From Clostridiales bacterium (lineage in GTDB: Bacteria > Bacillota > Clostridia > Lachnospirales > Lachnospiraceae), in contig JAQXKO010000005.1 of assembly GCA_029010495.1 (NCBI GenBank), positions 62,001 to 126,000 on the forward strand: 64,000 nucleotides of DNA, given 5' to 3'. The translations under genes were made by a program, and so were the position numbers. Position 1 is the first letter of the stretch; every line of letters starts with the position of its first letter. The notes under the pieces were generated by a model, which was not told the origin of the DNA, ran no database searches, and was given only the letters and a program-made list of their open reading frames with translations. Of the stretch, positions 44,608 through 53,096 are shown piece by piece.

Positions 44608-47274
44608 ATGAAGGAACTTGCAAAGAATTATAATCCAAAAGAAATCGAAGACGATTTATATGAGAGATGGGAAACGAAAAAGTATTTTCATGCCAGGGTT
44701 AATCCTGAGAAGAAACCGTTTACAATCGTAATTCCTCCTCCGAATATTACGGGACAGCTCCATATGGGTCATGCTCTTGACAATACAATGCAGGATATTC
44801 TTATCCGATATAAGAGGATGGCAGGCTACGAGGCACTCTGGCTTCCGGGAACAGATCATGCTTCTATTGCAACAGAGGCAAAAATCGTGGAGGCAATGGC
44901 TAAGGAGGGACTTACAAAGGAGGACCTCGGACGTGAAAAATTCCTTGAGCGTGCATGGGACTGGAAGGCTCAGTACGGCGGGAGAATCGTAAAGCAGCTC
45001 AGAAAGCTCGGTTCATCCTGTGACTGGGACAGAGAGCGCTTTACAATGGATGAGGGCTGCAATAAGGCTGTTAAAGAGGTGTTTTATAACCTTTATAACA
45101 AGGGACTTATCTACAGGGGCGAGAGAATCATCAACTGGTGTCCTCACTGCTTAACCTCCATTTCGGATGCTGAGGTAAACTATGAGGATCAGGCAGGTCA
45201 TTTCTGGCATCTTCGTTATCCTTATGCTGACGGCAGCGGCTATATTGAGATGGCTACCACAAGACCTGAGACAATGCTTGGTGATACTGCCGTAGCCGTT
45301 AATCCGAAGGATGAGAGATATAAGGACTGTATCGGAAAAATGATAAAGCTTCCGCTTGTAGGGCGACTTATCCCTGTTGTTGCGGATGATTATGTAGAAA
45401 TGGATTTCGGAACAGGTGTCGTAAAGATTACTCCTGCTCATGATCCAAATGACTTTGAGGTAGGTCTCAGACATAACCTTCCCGTAATCAACGTTCTTAC
45501 GGAAGACGCAAAGATTGTTGACGAATATGAAAAATATGCAGGAATGGACCGCTACGAGGCAAGAGAGGCTATTGTTAAGGATTTGCAGGAGTGCGGAGCA
45601 CTTACAAGAATAGAGGATTACAGCCATAACGTAGGGACCTGTTATCGCTGCGGAACTACGGTAGAGCCAAGAGTATCAAAGCAGTGGTTTGTAAAGATGG
45701 AGCCTCTTGCCGGTCCGGCAATTGAAGCCGTTAAAACAGGTAAGACACAGTTCGTGCCTGAGCATTTTGACAAGACATATTATCATTGGCTTGAAAATAT
45801 CCGTGACTGGTGTATTTCACGTCAGCTCTGGTGGGGTCACAGAATACCTGCATTTTACTGTGATGACTGCGGTGAAATGACGGTAACAAAGGAGGATGGC
45901 TGCAACTGTCCTAAGTGCGGTAAGCCTATGCGTCAGGACCCTGATACGCTTGATACATGGTTCAGCTCGGCATTATGGCCTTTCTCGACACTCGGCTGGC
46001 CTGAGAAGACTCCTGATTTTGAATATTTTTATCCGACCTCAACACTTGTAACGGGCTATGATATCATATTCTTCTGGGTAATAAGAATGATGTTCTCGGG
46101 ACTTGAGCATACAGGACAGGTACCGTTTAACAAGGTGCTTATACACGGACTCGTACGTGATTCACAGGGACGTAAGATGAGCAAGTCGCTCGGAAACGGA
46201 ATTGACCCGCTTGAGGTTATAGACAAATATGGTGCTGATGCACTCAGATTTACGCTGATTACAGGCAATGCACCGGGTAATGACATGCGTTTCTATTGGG
46301 AAAGAATTGAAGCCAGCAGAAACTTCGCAAATAAGGTGTGGAATGCAAGCCGTTTCATTATGATGAATATGGATCAGATGGGCGAGGACGGCAAGGTGGC
46401 AGATGTTGACCCTGCATCACTTACAGAGGCGGATAAGTGGATTCTCGGTACATGCAATGATGTAATAAAGTCAGTAACCGATAACCTTGAAAGCTATGAG
46501 CTTGGTGTAGCTGCTCAGAAAATTTACGATTTTATCTGGGAAGAGCTTTGCGACTGGTATATCGAAATGGTTAAGCCTCGTCTGTACGGTGATGACCAGG
46601 CAAGCAGGAAGGCTGCAATATGGACGCTCAGAAGCGTGCTTACCGATTCTCTTAAGCTTCTTCACCCATATATGCCGTTTGTTACAGAGGAGATTTACTG
46701 TACACTTAAGGAGGCAGAGGGTGTATTTGATGATAATACTTCCATTATGATTTCAGACTGGCCTGTATATAAAGAGGAGTTTGCTTTTACGGCCGAAAAG
46801 GAGGCAACATCACTTATTAAAGAGGCTGTCAAAGCGGTAAGAGCACTCAGAACAGGAATGAACGTACCTCCTTCAAGAAAGGCAAAGATTTTTGTTGTAA
46901 GTGAGGATGAGGGCGTTCAGAGAATTTTTGAAAACGGAAACGTATTTTTCAGGACACTCGCATATGCTTCGGAAATTGTTATTCAAGGTGACAAGCAGGG
47001 AATAGATGAGGATGCGGTATCGACAATTATTCCTATGGCAACGCTCTACATTCCTTTTGCCGACCTCGTTGATATTGATAAGGAAATCGAACGTCTCACA
47101 AAGGAGGCTGCAAGACTTGAAGGTGAGATTAAGCGTTCAAACGGTATGCTTAACAACGAGAAGTTTATAAGCAAGGCTCCTCAGGCAAAGGTTGATGAGG
47201 AAAAGGCTAAGCTTGTAAAATATACCGCAATGCTTTCACAGGTTAATGAAAGACTTGCTCATTTGTCCAAATAA
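44608..47274 (+). CDS. valS: Valyl-tRNA synthetase
   Basis: An 888-aa class I synthetase. HIGH is HMGH in GQLHMGHALD; KMSKS is intact in GRKMSKSLGNG; the CP1 editing domain contains TTRPETMLGDTAVAVNP. A zinc-ribbon insertion reads CDDCGEMT...CPKCGKPM. The C-terminal coiled coil (about 800-888, LVDIDKEIERLTKEAARLEGEI) that grips tRNA is present. Length is normal. Clostridial valS often has a T-box leader; here it starts 18 bp after the cassette protein with AAAGGAAT upstream and no room for a T-box, so control is presumably operon-wide. Confidence 0.98.
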   Translation: MKELAKNYNPKEIEDDLYERWETKKYFHARVNPEKKPFTIVIPPPNITGQLHMGHALDNTMQDILIRYKRMAGYEALWLPGTDHASIATEAKIVEAMAKEGLTKEDLGREKFLERAWDWKAQYGGRIVKQLRKLGSSCDWDRERFTMDEGCNKAVKEVFYNLYNKGLIYRGERIINWCPHCLTSISDAEVNYEDQAGHFWHLRYPYADGSGYIEMATTRPETMLGDTAVAVNPKDERYKDCIGKMIKLPLVGRLIPVVADDYVEMDFGTGVVKITPAHDPNDFEVGLRHNLPVINVLTEDAKIVDEYEKYAGMDRYEAREAIVKDLQECGALTRIEDYSHNVGTCYRCGTTVEPRVSKQWFVKMEPLAGPAIEAVKTGKTQFVPEHFDKTYYHWLENIRDWCISRQLWWGHRIPAFYCDDCGEMTVTKEDGCNCPKCGKPMRQDPDTLDTWFSSALWPFSTLGWPEKTPDFEYFYPTSTLVTGYDIIFFWVIRMMFSGLEHTGQVPFNKVLIHGLVRDSQGRKMSKSLGNGIDPLEVIDKYGADALRFTLITGNAPGNDMRFYWERIEASRNFANKVWNASRFIMMNMDQMGEDGKVADVDPASLTEADKWILGTCNDVIKSVTDNLESYELGVAAQKIYDFIWEELCDWYIEMVKPRLYGDDQASRKAAIWTLRSVLTDSLKLLHPYMPFVTEEIYCTLKEAEGVFDDNTSIMISDWPVYKEEFAFTAEKEATSLIKEAVKAVRALRTGMNVPPSRKAKIFVVSEDEGVQRIFENGNVFFRTLAYASEIVIQGDKQGIDEDAVSTIIPMATLYIPFADLVDIDKEIERLTKEAARLEGEIKRSNGMLNNEKFISKAPQAKVDEEKAKLVKYTAMLSQVNERLAHLSK

Positions 47275-47402
47275 ATAATATAATGCCGATTGGGGCAGGC
47301 ACATGTCGAAGACTGCCCCATGAATTTATAAGACTCAGCCTTTATAATATTGTAATCCGACAAATAATAAATTATGATATGTATAAGGCTATTGGAGGAA
47401 AA

Positions 47403-47555
47403 ATGTTTAATTTTGATGAAGAAATTGCCGGATTTTCACCTTCTCTCGAGATAGATCAGGCAGAGGAGGCAGTGCTTGACAGTAAAAATATCGACATAAC
47501 CGATATACTCGAAGCATTGCTCCATTCCGGAAAAGAGACGAGGGAAACAAAATGA
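47403..47555 (+). CDS. 50-aa acidic protein of unknown function
   Basis: A very short CDS that begins MFNFDEEIAGFSPSLEID behind a strong GGAGGAAAA at ideal spacing. The track extends it to 47283, but the preceding 40 codons look non-coding and lie over a hairpin (47291-47319). It overlaps the next gene by 4 bp (ATGA), a coupling that supports translation. The protein is acidic with a helical C-terminal half. No family is recognised. Confidence 0.6.
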   Translation: MFNFDEEIAGFSPSLEIDQAEEAVLDSKNIDITDILEALLHSGKETRETK

Positions 47556-49012
47556 TATGTCCGAATTGTGGGTCACCGGCGCTAGTCAAAAGAGGCTATT
47601 GTGAAAAATGCGGCCATGATTTGTCCATGCAGAGGAAGGCTCATAAGCTTGCCCATTATTATTATAATAAAGGTCTTGCGAGAGCCAGAATTCACGACTT
47701 GTACGGAGCAATATCAATGCTTAAAAGAAGCATCGAGCTTGAAAAGGAGTTTGTTGATGCAAGGAATCTTCTCGGCTTGTGCTATTTTGAAATAGGAGAG
47801 GCGGCATGTGCATTACGCGAATGGATTGTTTCAAAAAATATTAAAGATAATAATCCAATGGCAGACCGGTATTTGTCTATTATTTCAAATAACCAGACAA
47901 AACTTAAAAATTATAAGCTTGCAATAAGCAAATATAACAGCGGACTCAGTCTGTGCAGACAGGGAGGCTTTGATCTTGCGTTAATACAGCTTAAAAAAGC
48001 AGTAACGCTTAATCCGGATTATGTTAAGGCATGGCAGCTTCTGGCAATCGTGTATCTGACAGACGGTGATTATGAAAGAGCAAGAAAGTGCCTGCGCCGC
48101 AGCTTAAAGACGGATATCGCAAACCCTGTTTCCCTGCGATATATGAAGGAAATCAGGGATGAACGTTATAAAAAGGCTTCCGATTATGTCAATATTCCCG
48201 AACCCTCCGAGGAAGACAGGGATGCATTAAGAATACTTAACGGCAAGCCTCTTACAGCCGATATAAGGCCGAATTATTCTTACAGGGATTCTACAGGGGA
48301 TACAAAGGTATTTTTAAGTCTTCTGTCGGGTATACTGCTTGGTATAATGGTTGTATATTTTCTTGTCGTGCCGGGCATCAGGCAGTCCCTAAAGCAGGAT
48401 TATTTAAGCGAGCAGAAAAAATACGGCGATGAGATGACTCAGTATCTTACACGTATGGATTCGCTTGAAAAGGAAAATGCATCTCTTGTATCAAAGCTGG
48501 AAATGTCGGATATGACCGTAAGTGAGCTGCAGGCAAAGATAAAATCCTTATCAGATGAAAAGCATTTTAATCATGTGCTTGCCATGGTTAAGTATTTTAT
48601 TGAAATATCATCCGGGGAAGAGGAACCTTCCGAATTTGAGATGTATATGTTAAGGAAGTATATGGAGGCTGTTACGGAGAGCGAGAAGAGTGCTCCGGAG
48701 GCCAAGGCAATGTGGGATATGGTAGTCAGCACATATCCGGATGTGCTAAAGGCTACAGTTGCAGGCTCGATTCTCTTTGAAAAGGGAAAGGAATACTATG
48801 ATAAGGGCGATAATACCAATGCAAATAAAATGTTTTTATTCTGCTACGGTGAATCACCTGACAATGAGGAAAACCTTTATCACCTTGCCAAAACATACCA
48901 GCTGTTAAAGGATAATACCAATGCAAAGAAGTATTATCAGGAATATAAAAATAAGTTCCCGGCAGGAAGCTATATTACCGAAGTCGAGGAATGGTTAAAT
49001 TCAGTTTCATAA
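47552..49012 (+). CDS. Zinc-ribbon, TPR, single-pass membrane protein
   Basis: A 486-aa protein: an N-terminal zinc ribbon (MICPNCG..YCEKCGHDL, residues 1-24), TPR-like helices at about 30-215 (ALIQLKKAVTLNPDYVKAWQLLAIVYL is a near-consensus repeat), one membrane helix at about 253-273 (FLSLLSGILLGIMVVYFLVVPG), a coiled coil at about 280-335 and a second TPR-like region to the end (AKTYQLLKDNTNAKKYYQEYK). The zinc ribbon and first TPRs would be cytoplasmic and the C-terminal TPRs outside. It starts with the stop of the 50-aa gene. It sits between valS and the spoIIA operon; role unknown. Confidence 0.78.
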   Translation: MICPNCGSPALVKRGYCEKCGHDLSMQRKAHKLAHYYYNKGLARARIHDLYGAISMLKRSIELEKEFVDARNLLGLCYFEIGEAACALREWIVSKNIKDNNPMADRYLSIISNNQTKLKNYKLAISKYNSGLSLCRQGGFDLALIQLKKAVTLNPDYVKAWQLLAIVYLTDGDYERARKCLRRSLKTDIANPVSLRYMKEIRDERYKKASDYVNIPEPSEEDRDALRILNGKPLTADIRPNYSYRDSTGDTKVFLSLLSGILLGIMVVYFLVVPGIRQSLKQDYLSEQKKYGDEMTQYLTRMDSLEKENASLVSKLEMSDMTVSELQAKIKSLSDEKHFNHVLAMVKYFIEISSGEEEPSEFEMYMLRKYMEAVTESEKSAPEAKAMWDMVVSTYPDVLKATVAGSILFEKGKEYYDKGDNTNANKMFLFCYGESPDNEENLYHLAKTYQLLKDNTNAKKYYQEYKNKFPAGSYITEVEEWLNSVS

Positions 49013-49020
49013 GATTTTAC

Positions 49021-49057
49021 AAAGGCTAAAGAAAAAAGATTTTCTTTGGCCTTTTTT
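49021..49057 (+). terminator. Terminator between the TPR gene and spoIIAA
   Basis: 15-bp stem AAAGGCTAAAGAAAA / TTTTCTTTGGCCTTT with one T-G pair, loop AAGA, then TTT. The spoIIAA Shine-Dalgarno begins only six bases after it. Confidence 0.75.
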
Positions 49058-49075
49058 GTTTTAGGAGGAGTTATT

Positions 49076-49402
49076 GTGGAAAATGCTTCAGCTAAATATG
49101 AGGTAAAAAGAGGAGTTCTGTATATCTGCCCGAAGGGGGATATAGACCACGAAAAGACAGTTAAGCTGAGAGAATGTGCCGACCGGATGATTGACGAATG
49201 GAAGGTTAACAGTATTGTGCTGGATTTCAGGGAGGTGGATTTTATAGACAGTGCAGGCATAGGCTTTGTGATGGGCAGATACAGGAAAATATGTCATAGC
49301 GGCGGAAGGATAAAGGCAGTAAATGTCGGACCGTATGTGGGGCGCATACTGAAATATTCAGGGCTTCATCAGATAATGGAAATTGAAGATAAGGAGGGAT
49401 GA
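49076..49402 (+). CDS. spoIIAA: Anti-sigma-F factor antagonist
   Basis: A 108-aa STAS-domain protein. The phosphorylated serine lies in FIDSAGIGFV, the family's DS(S/A)G motif. Dephosphorylated SpoIIAA binds SpoIIAB and so frees sigma F in the forespore. The start is GTG at 49076 with TTAGGAGGAG upstream; the track start at 49046 lies in the preceding terminator. Identification rests mainly on context: it is followed by an anti-sigma kinase and an SigF-type sigma factor in the classic three-gene order. Confidence 0.94.
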   Translation: MENASAKYEVKRGVLYICPKGDIDHEKTVKLRECADRMIDEWKVNSIVLDFREVDFIDSAGIGFVMGRYRKICHSGGRIKAVNVGPYVGRILKYSGLHQIMEIEDKEG

Positions 49403-49404
49403 AA

Positions 49405-49890
49405 ATGTCTGAGAATGTTGAAGAAAAATGTGTTCCTGACAGTGTGACCGATTGTCGGTCAAACGAAGTGGAGGTGAGATTTAAAAGCCTTGCTGAAAAC
49501 GAAGGCTTTGCAAGAATGGTTGTATCCTCCTACATAATAAGTCTTAATCCGAGCATTGAGGAGATGCAGGACTTAAAAACTGCGGTATCCGAGGCTGTTA
49601 CGAATTCCGTTATTCATGCGTATGACGACCGCGTGGGTGACATAACCATGAGGCTGTCGAGAAAGGACAGATGCGTATGCGTCGACATAATTGATTACGG
49701 TGTGGGAATTGACAACGTTGAGCTTGCAATGGAGCCGCTCTTTACGACCAAGCCCGATAAGGAACGCTCGGGAATGGGCTTTTCGTTTATGGAATTATTT
49801 ACCGACAGTCTCTCAGTCAATACAAAGCGGGGCAGCGGTACAAGTGTACATATGGAAAAAGTGATTAAGGGAGATTTTATCCTTAATTAG
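49405..49890 (+). CDS. spoIIAB: Anti-sigma-F factor, serine kinase
   Basis: A 161-aa GHKL-ATPase kinase that binds sigma F and phosphorylates SpoIIAA. The N-box is SEAVTNSVIHAY, the G1 box DYGVGI and the G2 box RSGMGFSFM. I choose ATG 49405 rather than the ATG at 49399 because AAGGAGG then has a 7-base spacing; the longer form overlaps the spoIIAA stop. The first 25 residues (VEEKCVPDSVTDCRSNEV) are an extension relative to B. subtilis SpoIIAB, of no known role. Confidence 0.95.
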   Translation: MSENVEEKCVPDSVTDCRSNEVEVRFKSLAENEGFARMVVSSYIISLNPSIEEMQDLKTAVSEAVTNSVIHAYDDRVGDITMRLSRKDRCVCVDIIDYGVGIDNVELAMEPLFTTKPDKERSGMGFSFMELFTDSLSVNTKRGSGTSVHMEKVIKGDFILN

Positions 49891-49904
49891 CCGGAGGTGG
49901 ATAT

Positions 49905-50621
49905 ATGGACACACTTAGTCTCATAGAAAGCTTAAGAAAAGGTGATGAAAAAGCAAAGGAAGAGCTTGTTAAGCAGAATGAGGGACTTGTGTGGAGCATT
50001 GTCAGACGTTATTCCGGCAGGGGAACGGAGCTTCAGGATCTGTACCAGATAGGCATGATAGGCCTGCTAAAGGCAATCGACAAGTTTGATTTGTCGTTGG
50101 GACTCAGATTTTCAACATATGCCGTACCGCTTATAAACGGTGAAATCAGGCGCTTTCTGCGTGATGACGGGCTTATTAAGGTCAGCAGGATAATAAAGGA
50201 AAATGCAAGAATAGTTTATCAGGCAGGAGAGCAGATAGAAAAGAAAACAGGCAATCCCGCCAGCCTGGAGGAGCTTGCGGAGGCAACGGGCCTCACCGCA
50301 GATGATGTGGCAACGGCAATAGCCGCCACCAGAGAGGTTGAGTCTCTTTATAAGACAGTTTATGACAATGACGGTAAAGATGTATACCTCATAGACAAAA
50401 CGTGCCGGGGTGAGGATTTCAGGCAGTCTGTGGTTGATAATATGACTTTGAATGAGCTTTTGGAGGGCTTGAGCGGACGTGACAAATTTATTATTCATAA
50501 AAGATATTTTGAAAACAAAACCCAAAGCGATGTCGCAAAGCTTTTAGGCGTATCGCAGGTACAGGTATCAAGACTTGAGAAGAAGATTCTTCTTAATATG
50601 AGAAAGGAGCTTGTGATGTAA
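49905..50621 (+). CDS. sigF: RNA polymerase sigma factor F
   Basis: A 238-aa SigF/SigG-class sigma-70 family factor. Region 2 reads DLYQIGMIGLLKAIDKFDLSLGLRFSTYA; region 3 includes RFLRDDGLIKVSR, the typical IKVSR promoter-contact segment; region 4 ends with KTQSDVAKLLGVSQVQVSRLEKK. Together with spoIIAA and spoIIAB it is the forespore compartment switch, so sporulation capacity is likely retained, or was recently. GGAGGTGG precedes the ATG, 14 bp after spoIIAB. Confidence 0.95.
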   Translation: MDTLSLIESLRKGDEKAKEELVKQNEGLVWSIVRRYSGRGTELQDLYQIGMIGLLKAIDKFDLSLGLRFSTYAVPLINGEIRRFLRDDGLIKVSRIIKENARIVYQAGEQIEKKTGNPASLEELAEATGLTADDVATAIAATREVESLYKTVYDNDGKDVYLIDKTCRGEDFRQSVVDNMTLNELLEGLSGRDKFIIHKRYFENKTQSDVAKLLGVSQVQVSRLEKKILLNMRKELVM

Positions 50622-50628
50622 AAACAGT

Positions 50629-50657
50629 TTGACAAAAAAGTTCATTACAGGTACAAT
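50629..50657 (+). promoter_or_regulatory. Sigma-A promoter after sigF
   Basis: TTGACA, 17-bp spacer, TACAAT. The predicted transcript starts at about 50664 and has an 84-nt leader before the ATG at 50748. Confidence 0.7.
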
Positions 50658-50747
50658 TAGCACGTGGACAGGAGTTATCTGCCCGGTCCGGACGGAAGAT
50701 TTTTTACAAAATTCAGTACTCTGAAAACGGGTACTGTCGGAGCAAGG

Positions 50748-51836
50748 ATGAAAAGAAATTTATTATACAGATTATTGTGTCTTGTGTTTGCATTTTCACT
50801 TATGTCATCGGCTGCTTATGCCGAAGACGAAACATACAGGACATTTGTTGACGGTGACGTATATGTGGATGTCATGATAACTAATGACTCTGTAGTGACA
50901 CTGGACAGTGAAAACACGGTATTTGACTTCACAAATATTGAAAAAACTGATGCAGACACACTGTACTGCATGGTTAATACCGACTATACATTGACAAATA
51001 CCTCATCCGATGAGGTGACGGTCTGGTTTGCCAAGCCACAGATTATGAAGGTTAAGGAGGTACTTCTTCTTGATGAAGAGGTCGGTGACTTTGACTCAAA
51101 GGCAGAGCTTTTAGTTGACGGTGAGCAGATAAAAGGTTTTATATATGCGGGCGACAGTATTAATGACATAATGAAGAAATCATTGTATGATACGCGCCAG
51201 GAGACCTTCAGTCATTATACTTATAAAACCTTTCTGAATGAAGCAGTTTTTGCATTTTCCGATAAGGAAGGCGATGATACAGATGATGAGGTAACAGTAG
51301 AGGATTACCTCGGAGAAAAGAGAAAATCGTATTATTATCAGGCTATTGACGGGGAGGAGAGACTTTGCGCCAAGGTGTTTAAGCTCACCTTTAAGCCGGC
51401 ACAGACAAAACATATTCAGATAACGGATTATTTGCAGGGAAAACTGAGCAGACAGACCAAATACAGCAATAAGGGCGGCACTTACAGCTTTGTCTACAAT
51501 GCGGGAGGACTGAATTCATTTTACTCTGTGGGAGAACTTGTGTATTCGTTCAGGGAACATAAGGACCTTCCGCTCATGTCTGTATCCGTACCGAAATATC
51601 TTGACGATGATGTATGGACCGTAAAATACATGTCAACACCATCCGGATTTGAATTCAGCGTAGGAAGTCCGCTGACGGTCGAACAGGTAAAAGACATAAA
51701 TATGAATCACGGTATCGGCAAAAAGATTTTAAATGTATCCATGGTGCTCGGTGCACTGCTTATCGTGATATCAGTATTGCTGTTATCGGTAACGATTTAT
51801 CATCGAATAAAAAGTGGAATAGAATATCAAAATTAA
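50748..51836 (+). CDS. Secreted, C-terminally membrane-anchored protein, unknown
   Basis: A 362-aa protein with a good signal peptide (MKRNLLYRLLCLVFAFSLMSSAAYA, cleavage near residue 25), a long extracytoplasmic domain of beta-rich character, and a C-terminal membrane helix (MVLGALLIVISVLLLSVTIY) with a short basic tail. The start at 50748 is preferred to GTG 50664 because the signal peptide begins there and GGAG is 5 bases upstream; 50664 is about at the transcription start. No family is recognised. Its position between sigF and spoVAC raises the possibility of an envelope role, which is inference only. Confidence 0.75.
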   Translation: MKRNLLYRLLCLVFAFSLMSSAAYAEDETYRTFVDGDVYVDVMITNDSVVTLDSENTVFDFTNIEKTDADTLYCMVNTDYTLTNTSSDEVTVWFAKPQIMKVKEVLLLDEEVGDFDSKAELLVDGEQIKGFIYAGDSINDIMKKSLYDTRQETFSHYTYKTFLNEAVFAFSDKEGDDTDDEVTVEDYLGEKRKSYYYQAIDGEERLCAKVFKLTFKPAQTKHIQITDYLQGKLSRQTKYSNKGGTYSFVYNAGGLNSFYSVGELVYSFREHKDLPLMSVSVPKYLDDDVWTVKYMSTPSGFEFSVGSPLTVEQVKDINMNHGIGKKILNVSMVLGALLIVISVLLLSVTIYHRIKSGIEYQN

Positions 51837-51850
51837 CGGTATAAATAATT

Positions 51851-51897
51851 AAACCTTCGTACATAATTAAAATAATTAATTTGTACGGAGGTTTTTT
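51851..51897 (+). terminator. Terminator-like hairpin containing the spoVAC Shine-Dalgarno
   Basis: AAACCT-T-CGTACA pairs with TGTACG-G-AGGTTT (13 bp with one wobble), extended by TAATT/AATTA. TTTTTT follows and then the ATG. The GGAGG is in the right arm. Confidence 0.75.
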
Positions 51898-52380
51898 ATG
51901 GTTAAAGCATCTGAAATAGTAAAAGAAACAAACATGACCAAAAAGAAAAAGCTTTACAGCGCCTATGTAGAAGAAAACATGCCTAAGAGTAACAGCCTGG
52001 CAAATACTGTCAGGGCATTCATTATAGGCGGCGGTATATGCCTGGTGGGACAGGTGATAACAAACACAGCACTTTATCTCGGAGCCGGCAGGGATGAGGC
52101 ACCATTATACAGCATAATAGGACTTATACTTATGTCGGTTATACTTACAAGCTCCGGTGAGTACTCAAGACTGGCCAAAATAGGAGGCGCGGGAACGATA
52201 GTGCCAATAACCGGTTTTGCCAACTCAATTGCATCAGCAGCCATAGAGTACAGAAGGGAAAACCTGTTTGAAGGAATCGGAGCACAGATTTTTTCGATAG
52301 CCGGACCTGTAATATTGTACGGAATATTGTCAAGCTCCGTACTTGGCGTCATATATTATGTAATGGAGTATGTATTATAA
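51898..52380 (+). CDS. spoVAC: Stage V sporulation protein AC-like
   Basis: A 160-aa membrane protein of the SpoVAC/SpoVAEB family, part of the inner-membrane channel that moves dipicolinic acid into spores and out at germination. The motif PITGFANSIASAAIEYRRENLFEGIGAQIFSIAG is split here over TM3-TM4 and matches SpoVAC closely. There are about four hydrophobic segments (42-62, 72-90, 100-115, 128-155). Unlike the usual spoVAC-D-EB order there is no spoVAD or spoVAEB next to it. The start ATG directly follows a hairpin and T-run. Confidence 0.85.
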   Translation: MVKASEIVKETNMTKKKKLYSAYVEENMPKSNSLANTVRAFIIGGGICLVGQVITNTALYLGAGRDEAPLYSIIGLILMSVILTSSGEYSRLAKIGGAGTIVPITGFANSIASAAIEYRRENLFEGIGAQIFSIAGPVILYGILSSSVLGVIYYVMEYVL

Positions 52381-52414
52381 ATAATATTTACGGAAGCCGG
52401 ATGTCATATAAAAT

Positions 52415-52444
52415 AAAACAGCCCCACTTGTGGGGCTGTTTTAG
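52415..52444 (+). terminator. Terminator after spoVAC
   Basis: Perfect stem AAAACAGCCCCA / TGGGGCTGTTTT with a 4-base loop. The T stretch is within the stem's right arm. Confidence 0.85.
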
Positions 52445-52649
52445 TTGGAGAGTAAATAAATTTCTATAGAAAAGAAATTTTACAAATTTTATGCAGCTAT
52501 CTGTAAAGTCTTATATTTTTATGTCATAGTTTCATATTTGTTTTAAAAGAATACCATAATTTAAATAATTTGTCAACACTATAAGTGGTATAAATCGCAC
52601 CCATTGTGTAGATAATCAGTTTACAATAAGTGTTGGAGGTGCTCACAAT

Positions 52650-52955
52650 ATGATACAGGATTTACCGAACAAACTTAAAGAATCACGTTTGAAATACGGA
52701 TATTCACAGCGGGAGGTGGCTGACCGCCTTCAGATATCTCCATCAATTGTTTCGGGGTACGAAACCGGAGAGAGAACTCCGAGTGTCGACAATTTGATTT
52801 CATTATCTTATTTGTATAAATGCAGCACTGATTATCTGCTGGGAAAGGATTCAACTGATTTCGAATTTACAATTGACGTCTCGGGTTTATCGCATGATGA
52901 GGTACATGCGCTGAATCTGTTGGTGGAGGCTATAAGAAAGAAAAAAAACCGGTAG
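52650..52955 (+). CDS. XRE family transcriptional regulator
   Basis: A 101-aa repressor-like protein with a helix-turn-helix at about residues 8-60 (LKYGYSQREVADRLQISPSIVSGYETGERTPSVDNLISLSYLY) that matches the SinR/immR-type DNA-binding domain. The remaining 40 residues are a short dimerisation tail without a sensor domain. A CACTATAAGTG palindrome lies in the upstream region (about 52578-52590) and may be its own operator. It is a single gene with GGAGGTG upstream; no phage genes are near it. Targets unknown. Confidence 0.85.
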   Translation: MIQDLPNKLKESRLKYGYSQREVADRLQISPSIVSGYETGERTPSVDNLISLSYLYKCSTDYLLGKDSTDFEFTIDVSGLSHDEVHALNLLVEAIRKKKNR

Positions 52956-52981
52956 CGAAATAATATTTCTACCGGTTTTAT
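52945..52981 (+). terminator. Terminator of the XRE gene
   Basis: AAAACCGGTAG / CTACCGGTTTT with 13-nt loop; the TAG stop codon is the stem's last bases. A-rich sequence before it makes it potentially bidirectional. Confidence 0.75.
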
Positions 52982-53011
52982 TATTATGAATCATAATAAT
53001 CCATTTGTCAT

Positions 53012-53052
53012 AAAAATATCGGCTGAGGGCTTATTTGATAAGCCTTCAGCCG
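53012..53052 (-). terminator. Terminator of the paaK-like gene
   Basis: On the minus strand GGCTGAAGGCTTAT, loop CAA, ATAAGCCCTCAGCC, then GATATTTTTATG. Confidence 0.8.
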
Positions 53053-53096
53053 CTTTTCATAATATAAAATTTTTAAATCAATAATAGTATTGATTA

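Noticed and set aside
47291-47319. Hairpin GGGGCAG/CTGCCCC after valS as terminator
   Set aside because: No T-run follows. It may only be a weak structure in the valS to 50-aa gene interval.
52650-52955. XRE regulator as a prophage remnant
   Set aside because: No integrase, phage gene or attachment-site repeat is near; it looks like an ordinary chromosomal regulator.
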